Counted from the first letter of the stretch, positions 45,548-57,965 are shown. The stretch is 64,000 nt of DNA from Lactarius indigo (GCA_025766275.1 JAFKAC010000009.1:1364001-1428000), one strand, 5' to 3'. Notes: generated by a model not told the origin, from the sequence alone. Numbers and translations are program-made.

Positions 45548-48500
45548 TCACGGCGTAAGGGTTTCACGCAGGCGCTCCGCGAGCGGCGTTCCGTCAAAGA
45601 CTTCTGCGAGCACCTCCTTGACATCTTCGACGTACACGAAACGGATGCCCGTTTTGACACTATCAGGCACGTTTTCCTCAATGTCGGCGCGATTCGCTGC
45701 CGGTGCGAGGATGGTCTTGATGCCCGCGCGATGCGCTGCAAGGATCTTCTCCTTGAGTCCGCCGACTGGGAGCACCTGTCCTACGAGCGAGATTTCGCCC
45801 GTCATGGCGATGTCTGGGTTAATCGGCGTCTTCGTGAAGAGCGAGACGAACGCGGAAAGCAGGGCAGTGCCCGCACTGGGACCCTCCTTGCCGACGCTGC
45901 CCTCAGGCATGTGCACGTGCACGTCGCGGTCGTTCAGAATCATCGTAGATGGGTCGTCAGTGACGCCAAGAGCATGCGCGTGTGACTTTGTCCAGCTTAA
46001 CGCAATCTGGGCACTCTCGCGGATGACTTCGCCGAGTTTACCCGTCAGCTGAAGACTTCCCTTGCCCGGCATAGTCTATGCGCATATAATCGTGAGTGTG
46101 TACAAGACACAAACGAAAGGACTCACGGTTGCTTCGATAGGCATGACGGCACCTGAACCATTTCCAAGATAGCCCAAACCGGTACTGACACCTGCCGGCG
46201 GTGGACGCACGTACATCCTGTCCTTATGGTAGACGGGCGGGCCGACATAGTCTTTCAACGTTTCTGGGGTAATGCGGATGTGGACGCTATCGGGCACCTT
46301 GAACGGTTTGCGCTTTTCCGTGGTCACTTTCTTCTCGGGGCTCGATGTTTCTGCATCAGTGCGGGGAGTGGCGGCCTCAGGTGCAGCAGGTTCGTTCACA
46401 GGAGGATCCTGGGTCGGAACGACCTTATCGGCGTCGCCGGCGGCTGTAGGTTGAGCCTCTGCCTCTGGGAAGGCATCCTCTCCGAGGTCTTCAACGATTT
46501 TCAACGATGCCTTGCGGTAGATCTTGTCAATATGCTTCTTGAGATTACGTACGCCACTTTCGCGGCAGTAGTATTTGATGAGCACGTCCACGGAGGCAGG
46601 ATCCAGCACCACGTCCGCGTCCTTGAGTCCGGATGCCTCCTTCGCCTGTGGGCCAAGATACCTCTCTGCGATCATCGACTTCTCTTCAGAAACATAGCCG
46701 GAGACTTCAATGACCTCCATGCGATCGAGGAGTGGTGCCGGAATCGTATCAAGCACGTTCGCTGGGTGGCCGTAAATAAACACATTCGCAGCAAATGATG
46801 CAAAGACGTACCTGTGCAGACAAAGAGGACCCGGGAGAGATCCACGGGAACGTCCATGCTAAGTATGGGCGTAAGAATGAGTTCTAGCGCAAGAAATTAG
46901 AACGCACTAATGATCCAAGAAAGCATTGTTCTGCTCCGGGTCGAGCATCTCCAGAAGTGCGCTCGCTGGGTCTCCGTTGATGCCACGTCCAACCTTGTCC
47001 ACCTCATCGATGAGGACGAGCGGGTTCTCCGTACCGACACGCTTGAGTGCTTGGATGATCTTTCCCGGGAGGGCACTGCACTCGAGTCAGCACGCGCAGC
47101 AGAAGGAAAAGGAATGGCAGACAAACCCGACATAGGTCCTTCGGTGGCCTTTGATCTCCGCAACGTCCGTCAGCCCGCCCACAGAAAACCTGAAAAACTG
47201 CCGCCCAAGGGCTCGGGCAATCGATTTACCGATAGACGTTTTGCCTACACCAGGAGGGCCGGCCAGGCAGATGATTTTGCCCTCCACGCTCCCACGTAGC
47301 TTTCCGACCGCCAAAAACTCCAAAATGCGTTCCTTGACATCCTTCAGCCCGTAATGGTCCTCGTCCAAAACCTTCTTGGCGTGTGCAATCGAGAAGTTCT
47401 CGGGAGAGTGCTGACCCCAAGGTATCTGCGTGAGCCAGTCGAGGTAATTGCGCGTGACGTTCGCCTCGGATGCCGCCGGTTCAAGCTGCGCAAGCTTCGT
47501 GATTTCCTCCTCAAAAACGCGTTTTACAGGCTCTGGCATCGCGAGCTGAGCGGCGCGCGCCTTGAGCTTCTCGATAAGCTTGTCCTTTCCATCACTTTCC
47601 ATGCCAAGCTCCTTCTTGATACCCTTAAGCTGTTCCATGAGGTAGTATTCGCGTTGACGCTTAGCAATCTTGCTGTCTACATCGCGCGAGAGCTTGGACT
47701 GGAGCTGGGCGTTGATCAACTCTTTCTTGAGAACGAGAAGTGCTTTCCGGAGGCGGTCCTCGACAATGAGGGACTCCAATACGTCCTGGAGCTCACCAAC
47801 TTCGCCAGTGGAAACGGCAGCGGCGAAGTCTGCGAGCTTATCGGGCTCGTCAAAGACATTAGACGCGACCTGGTTGATGGAGAAGTTGGTGATTTGATCA
47901 CGGAAGAGCGGATTGAGTTGAGCGATGTCCTTGAAAACCGAGACGATCTCAGACATGAATGCGCGAATGTACTGGTCGTCTTTGTTGTAGGGCTGCGTGA
48001 AAAGGTTGGTTATGTTCACAATCGAGACGTCAAAATCCTGGAGGAAGGAGGTCTGTAGAGGCGCTGAAGTGGCTGTGAGCAAGCAATCAAGAAACGGTCT
48101 AGTTGGGCGCACCTGGATGACGCTTGGCTTGGTCTACGGGCAGCTCAGGCTCAGTCGCTTCAGGAGAAGGTGGAGGTGTCGGGAGCTCCTCTTGACTAGG
48201 AGGCACTACCGGGTCTACCTGTTCTACCTGGGCAGTAGACGGCTGAGAGCCTCCAGCTTTGACCAGGTCAGTGATCTTAATCCGGCGATGGGGATAGAGA
48301 ACGGCAGTCAACCCTTCCTCCTTCTCGTCCTCTTTTCCTGGTACACCAGTGGCGGTAAAAACACTAGTGATCTGAGCAAATACGCCAACGGGGTGAACAG
48401 AATTGATATCCGTGATGACGTCCGAGTCTGCTTGTTCATCTTTCAAGAGGAACGCGCCTAAATAGGGTTGACCGCGCTTCATCATTTCCTTTACAGCTGC

Positions 48501-48980
48501 AACGACTTGGGGATTGCGGATGACGACTGCCTTGTAGAAACCGGGAAAGAGGGGTCTTCGAGCGATAGGGAGGGCAAGGACCTGTGGATAGTTTTCGGGG
48601 ACGGACTGACGAGAAATAGAAGTTGATGGAGAAGCGGGAGCAGAATCGGGAGGTGGCGAGGCTGGTGGGTCCGAGCCATCGGGGTCATCACCGCTAGAGG
48701 AAGACGAGGACGACGGTGGAGACGCGGCACCGGAGGAACTGCTGGGGTCATCCGAGGAGGTTTCGAGTCGGACTTCGGCCGACGCAAGTCCAGGTTGGGC
48801 ATCGAATCTAGTTGTATTAGGCAGTCGTAGTGGGAATGAATGGAGACCGTCCGCTATGACGGAGTAATGACGCGTTTTCGTGAGGCGTGCGTGTCTATGT
48901 TGGAGGTTGGGAAGGGTGCGCAGTGCGGAGTTGGCGACACGCCTCGTTGAAGAGACACGTAGGCTCGCTAGGAAGTTCAT
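45548..48980 (-). CDS. PIM1: Mitochondrial Lon protease
   Basis: Six exons: 48980-48113, 48072-47127, 47075-46908, 46858-46812, 46761-46127 and 46075-45548, coding for 1063 residues. An Arg/Ser-rich N-terminus ([20 protein letters not shown]) looks like a matrix-targeting presequence, followed by a Ser/Pro-rich linker. The LON substrate-binding domain begins about residue 135 ([19 protein letters not shown]). The AAA+ module has Walker A GPPGVGKT (about 561-568), Walker [10 protein letters not shown] and sensor-type motifs. An acidic/Pro-rich insert splits the C-terminal part. The protease domain has the Ser-Lys dyad: Ser955 in KEGPSAGTA and Lys998 in GGLKEK, the spacing seen in E. coli Lon. 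It degrades damaged matrix proteins and helps maintain mtDNA. It is divergent from the gene at 49109, 128 bp away. Confidence 0.93.
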
Positions 48981-49108
48981 AGCGAAGCCAAGCCAGCCTG
49001 TAGTTCAAGCGTTCAAGGAGGGGGCCAACAGCGCCGGTGGTGGGATTGGCGGTGGCAGTTGGCGGTTGGCGGAGAGCGGAAAGGACGTATTCGCGCGGCA
49101 GATTACAA

Positions 49109-52100
49109 ATGTACGGTTACCCGCTCTCCTCCGCGTCTATGAGCAAACCTGCAGACCCCATTCAGAGCAACGCACAGATATTTCGCGTCTATTCGCGTCG
49201 GTTGTCGAATCCTGCAGACCAAGACATCTTCATTACCTCTGCCAACAAGCTCGCGGTGTTCTTGTCTAATGCGAGGGCCTATTATGTCGAGGCACAACTA
49301 CCGGTGCGTCTTTGAGTCTCTTCAAAATACAACCCCTCGTGGCCATCTTCTGTGCTCATTCATGTCTTATTGAATACAGGTGATTGAACTTCTTGAGGTG
49401 AACATTCTTGCCACCGAGCATTTCTTCAGCTCAATGAAGAGACCAGGTTTCTCTCAACTCATTGAAGAACGCCGCGCCCGACGTGTTTCGCCAGTCTGAT
49501 TTGATGAATCGATCTCTGATTTCGGCTGAACAAGCTCCCCTTTTCGACGCCTTTGACAAACTTGCCAAGAGTGTAAAGCCATATGTGCCTCTCTTCACCG
49601 ACACCCTGAGAAGTAGGCAACATTTTCTGATGCAGGTACTCTCTAATCTGCTCAACCTCAACCCTCAAAGACAGACTTGTTTCGTTCTTGTCCTCTGTTG
49701 GCATTGGTGCACAAGGGGCGCAGGACTCGGAGCCCTCCGATACTTCAATGCAGATACCTAGTCCCCGTCCGGCGGGGCCTCAGGCCAGTTCTACAGCACC
49801 TCAGGCAATTGCACTTACAAGGGATACCCCGCCGAGTCCTAGTGACGCGGGACCAGGCGCATCTTTGACAACTAAGTCACCTGCAAGTGGTGGGTCCGCT
49901 ACACCAACACCCGCCCCAGCTTCTGCCCCATCATTGCCAGTGTCGTCGACAACCGTAGAGAGTCCTTCTGCGTCTGGCTTGGACGAAGTAACATTCCCGG
50001 TGTCCGTTGAGATGTCCGTCGACCATGAGGTCGTTTTAACTCCAACCCAGCAGGTTCCACACTCTCCTGCTAGTGTTCTTCCATCTCACCAGCCACCGCT
50101 ATCTCATGCATCCGCTTCTGGAGCGGTGGTTTCTACAGCACCCGTAGGGCCGGACTTGCCTCCCCAGGCTCTCCCACCTCCTTCAACCACTTTACCTCTC
50201 GCGCCGTCCACACTACCGCCACTTCATACCCAGTCCCTTTCACCCATCTCTGACCCCCAAGTCACGCCCACCCCACTCCAGAAAACCGCGCCATCACCCT
50301 CAGCGAACCGTTTCGACGTTCCCGCATCCGCCTCGCCTACCATACCGCAAGGTCCGAAACAGGCTGTGCACTTGTCCTCCGAACCACCGCCGCTGGACGG
50401 CGCATTCCAAGCTCTTTTGCCGTTGCTGTCCCGAAAATTTGCGGGCGGTTCTGCCCCAGTACCTGTTTCCTCCATAAAGCAGAATCCGAAACCGCCGCCC
50501 AGGCGACAGTCATCTGGGCTAGACTTTTTGCAGCTGGATCTGCAGGCAGCTCGCGAAAAGAAGCAGAGAGCTGCTGCAGAGGCGGCTAGATCGGGTTCTG
50601 TGTTATCACCAGCGTCTTCGATATCTGGAACAGCTACAACTGCAACGACGATAACTGTTGCGGTCACTGGTGCACCACACACACCGGTGCTATCGCACTC
50701 CTCGCCTGTAGTAGCACAGGGAACTCCAGCTCTTATATCCCCCGCTCCAGGGACACCACCCGTGAATCCTCCAACTGCCATCTCTCAGGCTAGTGAGTCA
50801 GACGATTTGTCAGGTTTGCAGCCCCAAAAGGCTCAGACTGCAACACCAAGACCAGTTCACCGGGACTTGAGGCAATACTCTAATCGCAGTGTATCTGGGA
50901 CCCCAAGCGCTCCCAAGTTACAGATTACTGACCGTGGGCCAGCTCCACCTCCTGAACCGGGCTCGTTGGGCGCGCCTATCGTCATTGATGAGGACGAGGA
51001 AGAGCCTATATCCGTACCAGCAGATGAAAAAATGGAAGTTGACGTGCCTGTGGAGGCTCTTCCGAACGTGGAAGAGTCTGTCACGGTACTAGACCCACAA
51101 CATTCTCTGGGTGATGGGGATAGCGCGGAGCGGCATTCCAAACCCCAGCCTCAACAAGAAAATGTGACGTCTGAGCACTTACCTGAACAAAACATCTCAG
51201 TCCCCCAGTCTACGACCCGTTTCCCTGTCCCCATCACTTCTGCCTCGGTGTCGCTTCCGGTGTTGGCGTCTGGAAATGAAATGCAAGGTGTTTCGTCACA
51301 GCAGGCGACCGGAAACAAGGAGACACATGGCGAAAACGGCAGCAAGGACCTATCGAACACAAGCGTGGAGAGGGGAGTAACGGAGGTCTCTGTGGAACGT
51401 GGGGATCATCCAAGCGATGTGTCCGGTGCCACAATCGAGCAACCTTCGGTTAGCGGGCCCACCCTTGATAAGGACTCTCCTCCAACTACCGTAGGTGTCA
51501 TGGTCGCGCTCGAAACTGGAAACACAGAAACGACCCCCTTTGCGCCTCTGACGACAGCCCCCATAGCCACGGCGGCCGAGGCATCACCCATGCTCGCGAC
51601 GTCTCCAGACGAATTAGTGAGAGCTCTCTTAGGCACGAAATCTAGCGAGTCAGGACCTAGCATGGACGCGGAGGTACTCATGCTACGCTCTACTTCTGAC
51701 AATAAAAAAATACTCACGCACACATCTGAAGCCTCACTCGAATCCTGCCACAGGAGAGCATGCCGACGATGCTCCAGTGGCGGACGTTCCACCAGCCTCT
51801 GGGAAGCATCAGAGGCCTTCCACTCCTGACGGCGACACAAGAAGGGTGTTTCCCAGAAAATTGTCTCCAGCCCCTATTGCAGAGCGACGGCAAGATCTTC
51901 CCGCCACTCCCGTGCGGTCTGACATTGCCCAACCAACGACACCAACCGTGACTGTCTCCCTTGTCGCCCAGCAACGAGAGAACGAGTACGGCTCGGGGGG
52001 AGTAGTTGGCCCCACTTCCCCGCTCGGGTCATCGGTCTACCGAGAACCTCTGACAAGCAGCAGTAATGGATTGGCGCCGACCAACTTCTCTATAGGGTTT

Positions 52101-52946
52101 CTTAGAGCCAATAGTTCGCTCAGTGACATAGACATCTCACATTCTTCCATCTCGCCTCCACCAATTGCAGTTTTAAAGGCCCATTCAGAAGGTGTTAGCA
52201 GGACGAATTCTTCCAGGGCCTCGGAGGCCAGAACCGAAACTGAAGACGACGAGATGGTAGACGAACTTGCACCACTTTTCGAGAAAGATATGCGGGTGCT
52301 CTCTATGTTCAACCCGTACGACGTCCCCGGGGAGTTCACATTGGACTTCGTTCTTGTTGACGCCGATTGGGAAAAAATCTTGCTGTGGGTCAGAGCACCA
52401 GAGAATATTGAGTGCGTGTCTATAACGCACCCTTACGCATGCTAATCGCCCGCGTCTCCTCTCCCAGTATGGATATCTCTCGAGCAAAATGTATATCGCT
52501 GGCTTGCTACTCTGTCCAGGATCTTGAGCCCCATGCAAACCAACAAGATGTGAGTCGCGAGCACTGGTTCGAAAATGCCCGGCCGGTCCCGTGGCCAAAG
52601 TTGCCGCGCCATCTATGGTTCCTGGTCAACGACGAGTTCACTATTTTGTACCCCCCTTACGAGGTATCTTATTCATCGCATTTTCCCCACCTGCATATCA
52701 GCCACTGACTGGCTATTTACTGTTAAGGCTGAGGAGGACCTCTTCGACCTTTCTCCATATTTGCGACCAGGACAGAACAAGATAGCTTTCACGCAGATCG
52801 ACTCCATGACGGACTACGTGCTCGTGCTCCATGGTCACTATCCCACGCGCAATCAGATCGCGCCCGTGCGTGCACGGTGGGACGAGAGGAAGCGATTTCG
52901 AGAACAGCTGGCTTGGCTTACCCGCCCGATTTCACCGGCGATATGA
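49109..52946 (+). CDS. Large Pro/Ser/Thr-rich protein with a C-terminal beta-rich domain, function unknown
   Basis: Seven exons: 49109-49303, 49380-49397 (18 nt), 49447-49612, 49671-51673, 51732-52411, 52468-52663 and 52728-52946, coding for 1158 residues. I do not recognise a named family. The N-terminal 120 residues are helical (FITSANKLAVFLSNARAYYV; LFDAFDKLAKSVKPYV). Some 700 residues of low-complexity Pro/Ser/Thr/Val follow, with an acidic patch (IVIDEDEEEPI). The C-terminal 270 residues are ordered: FNPYDVPGEFTLDFVLV, LWVRAPENID, then LPRHLWFLVNDEFTILYPPY and DLSPYLRPGQNKIAFTQ. A possible 51-nt in-frame intron at 52550-52600 was left as coding. The last domain resembles that of the gene at 59516-61029. 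The start is in the short gap divergent from Lon. Confidence 0.68.
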
Positions 52947-53871
52947 TTTATTGCTTTTTCAGCACGTTCTCTTGTTTCCGCACCATCCGCATCTTATAAT
53001 AGCTACGCTACTCCCAAACCATTATAGTTATTGATTGACATACCAACGCGAGCGTGCGGGACGCCCCTTCTGTCATGCGAAGGAGATACCGGTGCGAGCA
53101 CGGCCCCCGCGTTCCTCATAGTCACAGACAAGTCAAGCGACTTCCGTTCAAAATTTGTATTATAGTCATCGGCTTGCAGTAGTTCTCCACCACCTACTCA
53201 TAGTTGTCATTATTTGATCCTTGATACATCTCTATCATTTTTAGAGCATAATCAACCTTTGTGAACGTTATCCTTATGATCTTGAAACATGCCACTTCCC
53301 TACGTCTCTCTAAGTTATCACCTCGGCCCTTACTCAAACGGAGCTAGACTATCAGATGGTCAATACTGTTTGTTGGACTCCATGTTTGCGATTGTGATTT
53401 GGAATGTATAAACACGGCACGTACATATACCCGAGTAACAAGCTCTTAGAATAAACAATACATCCTATCCCCAATCCTCCACGCGAAGGGAGTTCCGAAC
53501 CTCAAAACTATTTGCGCGAAAACGGGGACGAGACCGTGTCCAGTCATCACTCACGACAACAGCAATCATAACATGTTGGGATTTAGCCCAGAATGGACAC
53601 AGTCCAAAAAACCGAGGCGAGACCGACATAATAGATAATCGTAATATTACCGTAGTTAAACGGTTATCTATGAATAACATCGAGAGAGGATATCCTCTGG
53701 ACCTCCAACACTCACGCGTTCCTTACATATTTGACCTCCTCCGCACCAAATCTCTACATAAGATGAGCAACAGTGGTCACGGAGAGTTTGATTGAGTTGA
53801 CACCATGGCCAAAATAGCAGAGCGTGACAGCATTGTGAATGGATCGGTATTCCAAATATTCATGGGACAGA
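52947..53871. other. Intergenic region upstream of tRNA-Val
   Basis: About 925 bp, AT-richer than the flanking genes. No coding frame, repeat or second tRNA was found. Confidence 0.45.
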
Positions 53872-53955
53872 GGTTCAGTGGTCTAATGGTTATGATTTCT
53901 GTCTCACATGTGTGATGTCCACAGAAGGTTCCCGGTTCGATCCCGGGCTGAACCA
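53872..53955 (+). tRNA. tRNA-Val(CAC) with 11-nt intron
   Basis: A complete cloverleaf: acceptor stem GGTTCAG/CTGAACC with discriminator A, D arm GTCTAATGGTTATGAT, anticodon stem TCTGT/ACAGA, and T arm CCCGG-TTCGATC-CCGGG. The anticodon loop reads CTCACA, then an 11-nt intron (53909-53919) after position 37, then C38. The anticodon is CAC (53905-53907), reading GUG valine codons. The mature length is 73 nt. The internal A and B boxes are present, and a run of nine or more T residues starting at 53957 is a good Pol III terminator. The gene is 49 bp past the stop codon of the convergent POLD3 gene. Confidence 0.93.
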
Positions 53956-54004
53956 CTTTTTTTTTTTGGTAAAATATTATGATACGTTTTGGATGGTTGT
54001 CTAC

Positions 54005-56086
54005 TCATTTTTTGGTGAAGTAACTCGCAATTCCTCCTCCCTTCTGGGCGTTTGGTTTGGATGGCTTGCGCTCCAAAGCCGGTGCCCTCTTCGCCGGTGC
54101 CTTGATCACCTTTTCCTCTGCGGGTTCATCCTCGCTCTTGGATGCAGCTGGAACAACGGCGGCCTTCTTTCCCTTCCCCTTCCCCTTCGCGGGCTTCTCG
54201 GGGGGTGGCGCCTCTTCGTCCACAGATTCGTACGACGAATAGTCTTCTGTCACTACAAGCGAGACGCGTGTGAATATAAATCCGAGCTGCTGCACTTGCG
54301 AATCGCAGCGCACCAAAATAGCCCTTGTCGTCCGTCTTCATGCGGGACTTGACCACACGTCTCTTCTTGAGCCCGTTCCGACCCACGGGAACCTGTTTCT
54401 TCGGCTTGCGTTGGGGCTTGCGGGTTGGAACAGGAGCGGGCTCAGGTTCGGGGGCGAGCACAGGTTCAAGATCTTCCATCTCCACGTCGCTAACTGGCGG
54501 AGAAGTTGCTGAGTCGGAGGCGGAGACGGTGCGCGAGACCCTCGTGACTTGGTCTAGAGAGAGGAGAGACGAACGATCAGCCTTCCTCGCCGAGGGTACG
54601 AGCACGAACGAACGCGGTCTTCCTACCATCGTCGATGTCCATCATCGCTCGTAATTCGCTCTCTGCATCCGCGTCCAGGCCCAAGTCCGGAGAACGCCTT
54701 TCTGTCTTTACCTTGTACGCCGCTTTTGGGCGCGAGGGTTTTGGTGCCTCGTCCTCGTCCTCATCGTCGGAAAGGATGACCCCCTTCTTGACGCGCACGG
54801 CACTTTTAGACTTGGATCGTTTGGATAGTGGTTCTTGAGGTCTTGTTGCCACTTTGGTAGAACTCTCGTTCTCCGAATCCGAAAACTTCATCGTAGACTT
54901 CCGTTCGACGGGAACCTAATAAACCCAGATATCAAGCCGGATACGAATGTGAAGGAAACAGACTGACCTTGTCCTTCGGCTTCGAGGTCCTGCGCTCTGG
55001 CTTCGACGCCACTTCAGGCACAGATGAAGGCTCCGCCGGTTCAGTTTTGGGCACTCCCGGTACGGTTTTCGGCGCGGCAGGTTTTGCTTTGCTGAAGTCG
55101 AGCTTTCCCGAAGGCTTCGGCTTCGGAAGCTCCTCCTTGATTCCAAGTTTGACGTCCTTCGGTTCCGGTTTGACAACGGGCTTCGTATCCGTATTCGTAG
55201 AAGCGGCCCTCGATAGACCAGGGAGCTTACTCTTGGAGGTTGAGGCGGCGGCGGCAGTGGACTTTACGTTCACAGAAGGTCGCGTCGGTAGGAGATCAAT
55301 TCGTTTCTGCGGAACGATATTGTCTGTATTAGAACTATCGGGAGAAGTAAGAGGTTGCCGTACTTTGACGTGCGGGCCCGTGATCCGCCCTAACGCGACG
55401 GAAGAACTGATGTCGTTGTTCTTTCCTGTTCCCGCTTCTCGAAGAGCTATTGCGGGCTCGCACAAAAGGGCTGGTTCCTGGGTCGAGTATACAAATCAGC
55501 CTACGATAGGAAGAAGAAAATGGTGCGCACACGAATGGGCGATGGAGAAAGGCTATAGATGTGGATGTAGTTGATGCGCGCGTACTGCTCTTTGGTGTCT
55601 TGAAGACGTCGGAAACGAGTCAGTAGGCAGCACTCAGGGCCAAGGGGGAAAAGAAATCGTACCCTCGAGTTCTGCTTCACCAACCAACGTGATTTTAGTC
55701 TCGGAGACATCCTCCGAATCCTCGACCGTCTCTTCGTCGTCGACAGCCATCTCTTCCGCGTCTCGCAGGCTGTCCAGATACGACACGCGTGGTTCTCCGC
55801 TAATGAGATAGGTTGCACGAGCGGCATCGAGAGAACCAGCGTGCTCCGAGTAGTAGAACGCAAGTTCGCTAAAGGTGGGTTATCGCGGGTCTGGGGTTGT
55901 AGAAGCACAGAACACACTTTTTGGCTTCGTTAACATGGATTCCAAGGGCGTTGCTCAAGGAACGATACGTGACCTGAAAGAACGTGGCATCAAGATCAGC
56001 ACGCAATTAGGACATAGGAAGCGTACGATGTTCTTCTCGACGACGAGCTCTTCTGTAAGATAGTCCAAGACACGGTCTGATGACAT
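54005..56086 (-). CDS. DNA polymerase delta subunit 3 (POLD3/Cdc27-like)
   Basis: Eight exons: 56086-56027, 55973-55918, 55868-55663, 55598-55531, 55477-54968, 54915-54627, 54553-54314 and 54252-54005, coding for 558 residues, every phase agreeing. The N-terminal winged-helix part has DRVLDYLTEELVVEKNIVTY, NEAKNELAFYYSEH, ATYLISGE, and YARINYIHIYSLSPSPIREP, the pattern of Cdc27/POLD3. The rest is charged and disordered, with Lys/Pro-rich and acidic blocks (ILSDDEDEDEAPKPS). The protein ends GGGIASYFTKK, a PCNA-interacting-peptide position with the hydrophobic and aromatic residues but Gly where the usual Gln stands. In the family it joins Pol delta to PCNA and is needed for lagging-strand and translesion synthesis. 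Confidence 0.85.
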
Positions 56087-56435
56087 GGTTCCTAACTGGA
56101 CGCGTCGAGCACAATTGGTCTTGCTTCCGTTCCGTCGGCCCGTGTTTTGAGTCCGCGTCTGGAAGATGTGCGTGCACACCTATTACGGATCCCCCTCGCC
56201 TCCTCTCACCCCCGTTCCACACTCAGTCCGCCTCCTTTTCGGCACATGAAAAACTGGGCTAGACTCCCAGCTTGATCCTTCAGAAATCCACGCGGATTCG
56301 CGACAACAACGATGAACACGCTGGACAACCCGACAGAGACTGTCGTTGTTAGCTTCGGGGCAGGTTGACGAGGCTCTGACTTGTCACGTAGTTTCGTCTA
56401 CTCGTACAGTCCTGTCCCATGTAATAAGAAGGGAA
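56087..56435. other. Upstream region of POLD3 / downstream of the PrpF-family gene
   Basis: About 350 bp. No feature is supported beyond the presumed POLD3 promoter and the 3' end of the next gene. Confidence 0.45.
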
Positions 56436-57701
56436 TTACCACCAGACAACGCCCTTCATCAACCTACGCCCTGTACGCATGACACGTGCGCTCGTCACCT
56501 CTCCACCAGTACCCAATTCAGCGCCAACTTCCACCACACCGCCTGGATGTCTGATGCGTACAAGATCGCCCGCGTTGCTGCCAGTGCGCCGATCCCCAAG
56601 AGCGTCCCACGCGAGTGTGTGCGGCACGCGCGCGGCGACGCCGAGGCAGAGCCCCACGGTCATAGGCACAGCGCGATGCAGTACCCCCATCGAGAACGCG
56701 TTGATCACGATGTCGGCCTCGGCGTCATCCGCCTGCGCAGGGCTGAGCACGGCGATTTTAGGCTGCGCCTGTGTCAAAGGATCAAGGCCCATAAGCCGCG
56801 CGCCGGCCTGCCGGACATGCTCGAGTGCGTCGACGACGCTGGGTGCTGCATAGTCGATTGCTGCGGCGTCGGGGATCCCGAGCGCGGCACGCAGACCTCG
56901 GTCGCTGGTGAACACCGTAGGATTCGTTGCGTCGACCAAGGAGACGGGAAGGGCGACCTCGCGCGAGGAGGAATCACCGGAAAGGGAGATGTGCACGGTG
57001 TCGAGTGGGCGGCCGGAAGGAAGTAGCTGGCCCGTTCGTGCGCCGCTGGGGGATACGAAGTCGAGGAGGATGGGAGCTGCCCTGCCCGGGACGCCCGCGA
57101 TGGATGCCTGCTCTCCATCGAGCACGGGGACATAGCGGCTTCCCGACTCGGCTTGAGCAACGAGGAACGTGTTGTCGATTCGTTTGTTCGTGTTCGTGTT
57201 GAATGTGCGTACCGATCCCGTCAATTTTGGCCTACTGGTCGTGGCATGCGAGATCCGGGGTGTGCACATGCCTTCGTCCACGGCGAATACCCCGATCACG
57301 CTCGACAAGTTCCCACAATTTCCCGAGTAGTCGACGATGCAGTCCCGAATACCGACCTGAGCGAACGTGTACTCGACATCTATGCCGGCTGCCTTCTGTG
57401 CCTCGGACGGCGGGCCCACGACGCATATCTTGGACAAACTAGACACACCACCTCCCATCCCGTTGAGCTGGCGGCCGTATTGCGCATCCGGGGAGCCCAT
57501 GATGCCAAGAAAGATGGCGTCCCATTCTGATTGATCTGTAGGAAGGTGGGCACGATTGAGAAATATCCCTTTGGAAGTCCCGCCCCGAATGAAGGTGGCA
57601 GGGATGGGGTTTGCCACCCCCGCGAGAGACGAAGAACACCTGGCGGCTCGTAAAACGTTGGAAACAGGAAACGGGGCGCGTAAAAGGTACCGCGACGCCA
57701 T
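56436..57701 (-). CDS. PrpF-family isomerase (methylaconitate / 4-oxalomesaconate tautomerase-like)
   Basis: A single exon codes for 421 residues. The PrpF fold signature is near the N-terminus: IPATFIRGGTSKGIFLNRAHLP, then GSPDAQYGRQLNGMGGGVSS. The second half-fold gives YSGNCGNLSSVIGVFAVDEG with the conserved Cys. The C-terminal half contains VHISLSGDSSSREVALPVSLVDATNP and AIDYAAPSVV. The diaminopimelate-epimerase-like fold moves a proton to isomerise unsaturated acids, such as cis/trans-2-methylaconitate in the methylcitrate route or oxalomesaconate in gallate breakdown; the substrate is not certain. The N-terminus (SRYLLRAPFPVSNVLRAARC) is Arg-rich and lacks acids over its first 30 residues, consistent with mitochondrial import. 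The absence of introns is unusual here and could reflect a bacterial origin or intron loss. Confidence 0.86.
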   Translation of the reverse strand: MASRYLLRAPFPVSNVLRAARCSSSLAGVANPIPATFIRGGTSKGIFLNRAHLPTDQSEWDAIFLGIMGSPDAQYGRQLNGMGGGVSSLSKICVVGPPSEAQKAAGIDVEYTFAQVGIRDCIVDYSGNCGNLSSVIGVFAVDEGMCTPRISHATTSRPKLTGSVRTFNTNTNKRIDNTFLVAQAESGSRYVPVLDGEQASIAGVPGRAAPILLDFVSPSGARTGQLLPSGRPLDTVHISLSGDSSSREVALPVSLVDATNPTVFTSDRGLRAALGIPDAAAIDYAAPSVVDALEHVRQAGARLMGLDPLTQAQPKIAVLSPAQADDAEADIVINAFSMGVLHRAVPMTVGLCLGVAARVPHTLAWDALGDRRTGSNAGDLVRIRHPGGVVEVGAELGTGGEVTSARVMRTGRRLMKGVVWW

Positions 57702-57965
57702 TACTACTAGACACCATCGGTCCCTGCATCGGAGGAGTACAGGAAGCTGGTTGGCTCACTGGTCTTATGTGCCCAAACCAAGGAGAGACAGGACGGGAAA
57801 TAGCGAGCCGAAGACAAATCAAACGACCAACACCACACCAAACACCGAAACCAGAGCTTGAATACACTGTATTAAGTATTCTTTGAATGTACATAAATGA
57901 AATCTACTGTGACCGCCTCATAACTTCGTTCTACGTCTTTGCACGTCCAACTCTGTCCACTAATA

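Noticed and set aside
52550..52600. Possible 51-nt intron with GTGAGT donor in the gene at 49109-52946
   Set aside because: The frame is open across it, it encodes Trp/Pro-rich sequence fitting the domain, and there is no clear branch site; transcript data would settle it.
56479..57202. Antisense frames over the PrpF-family gene
   Set aside because: They mirror a GC-rich single exon and lack motifs or splice continuity.
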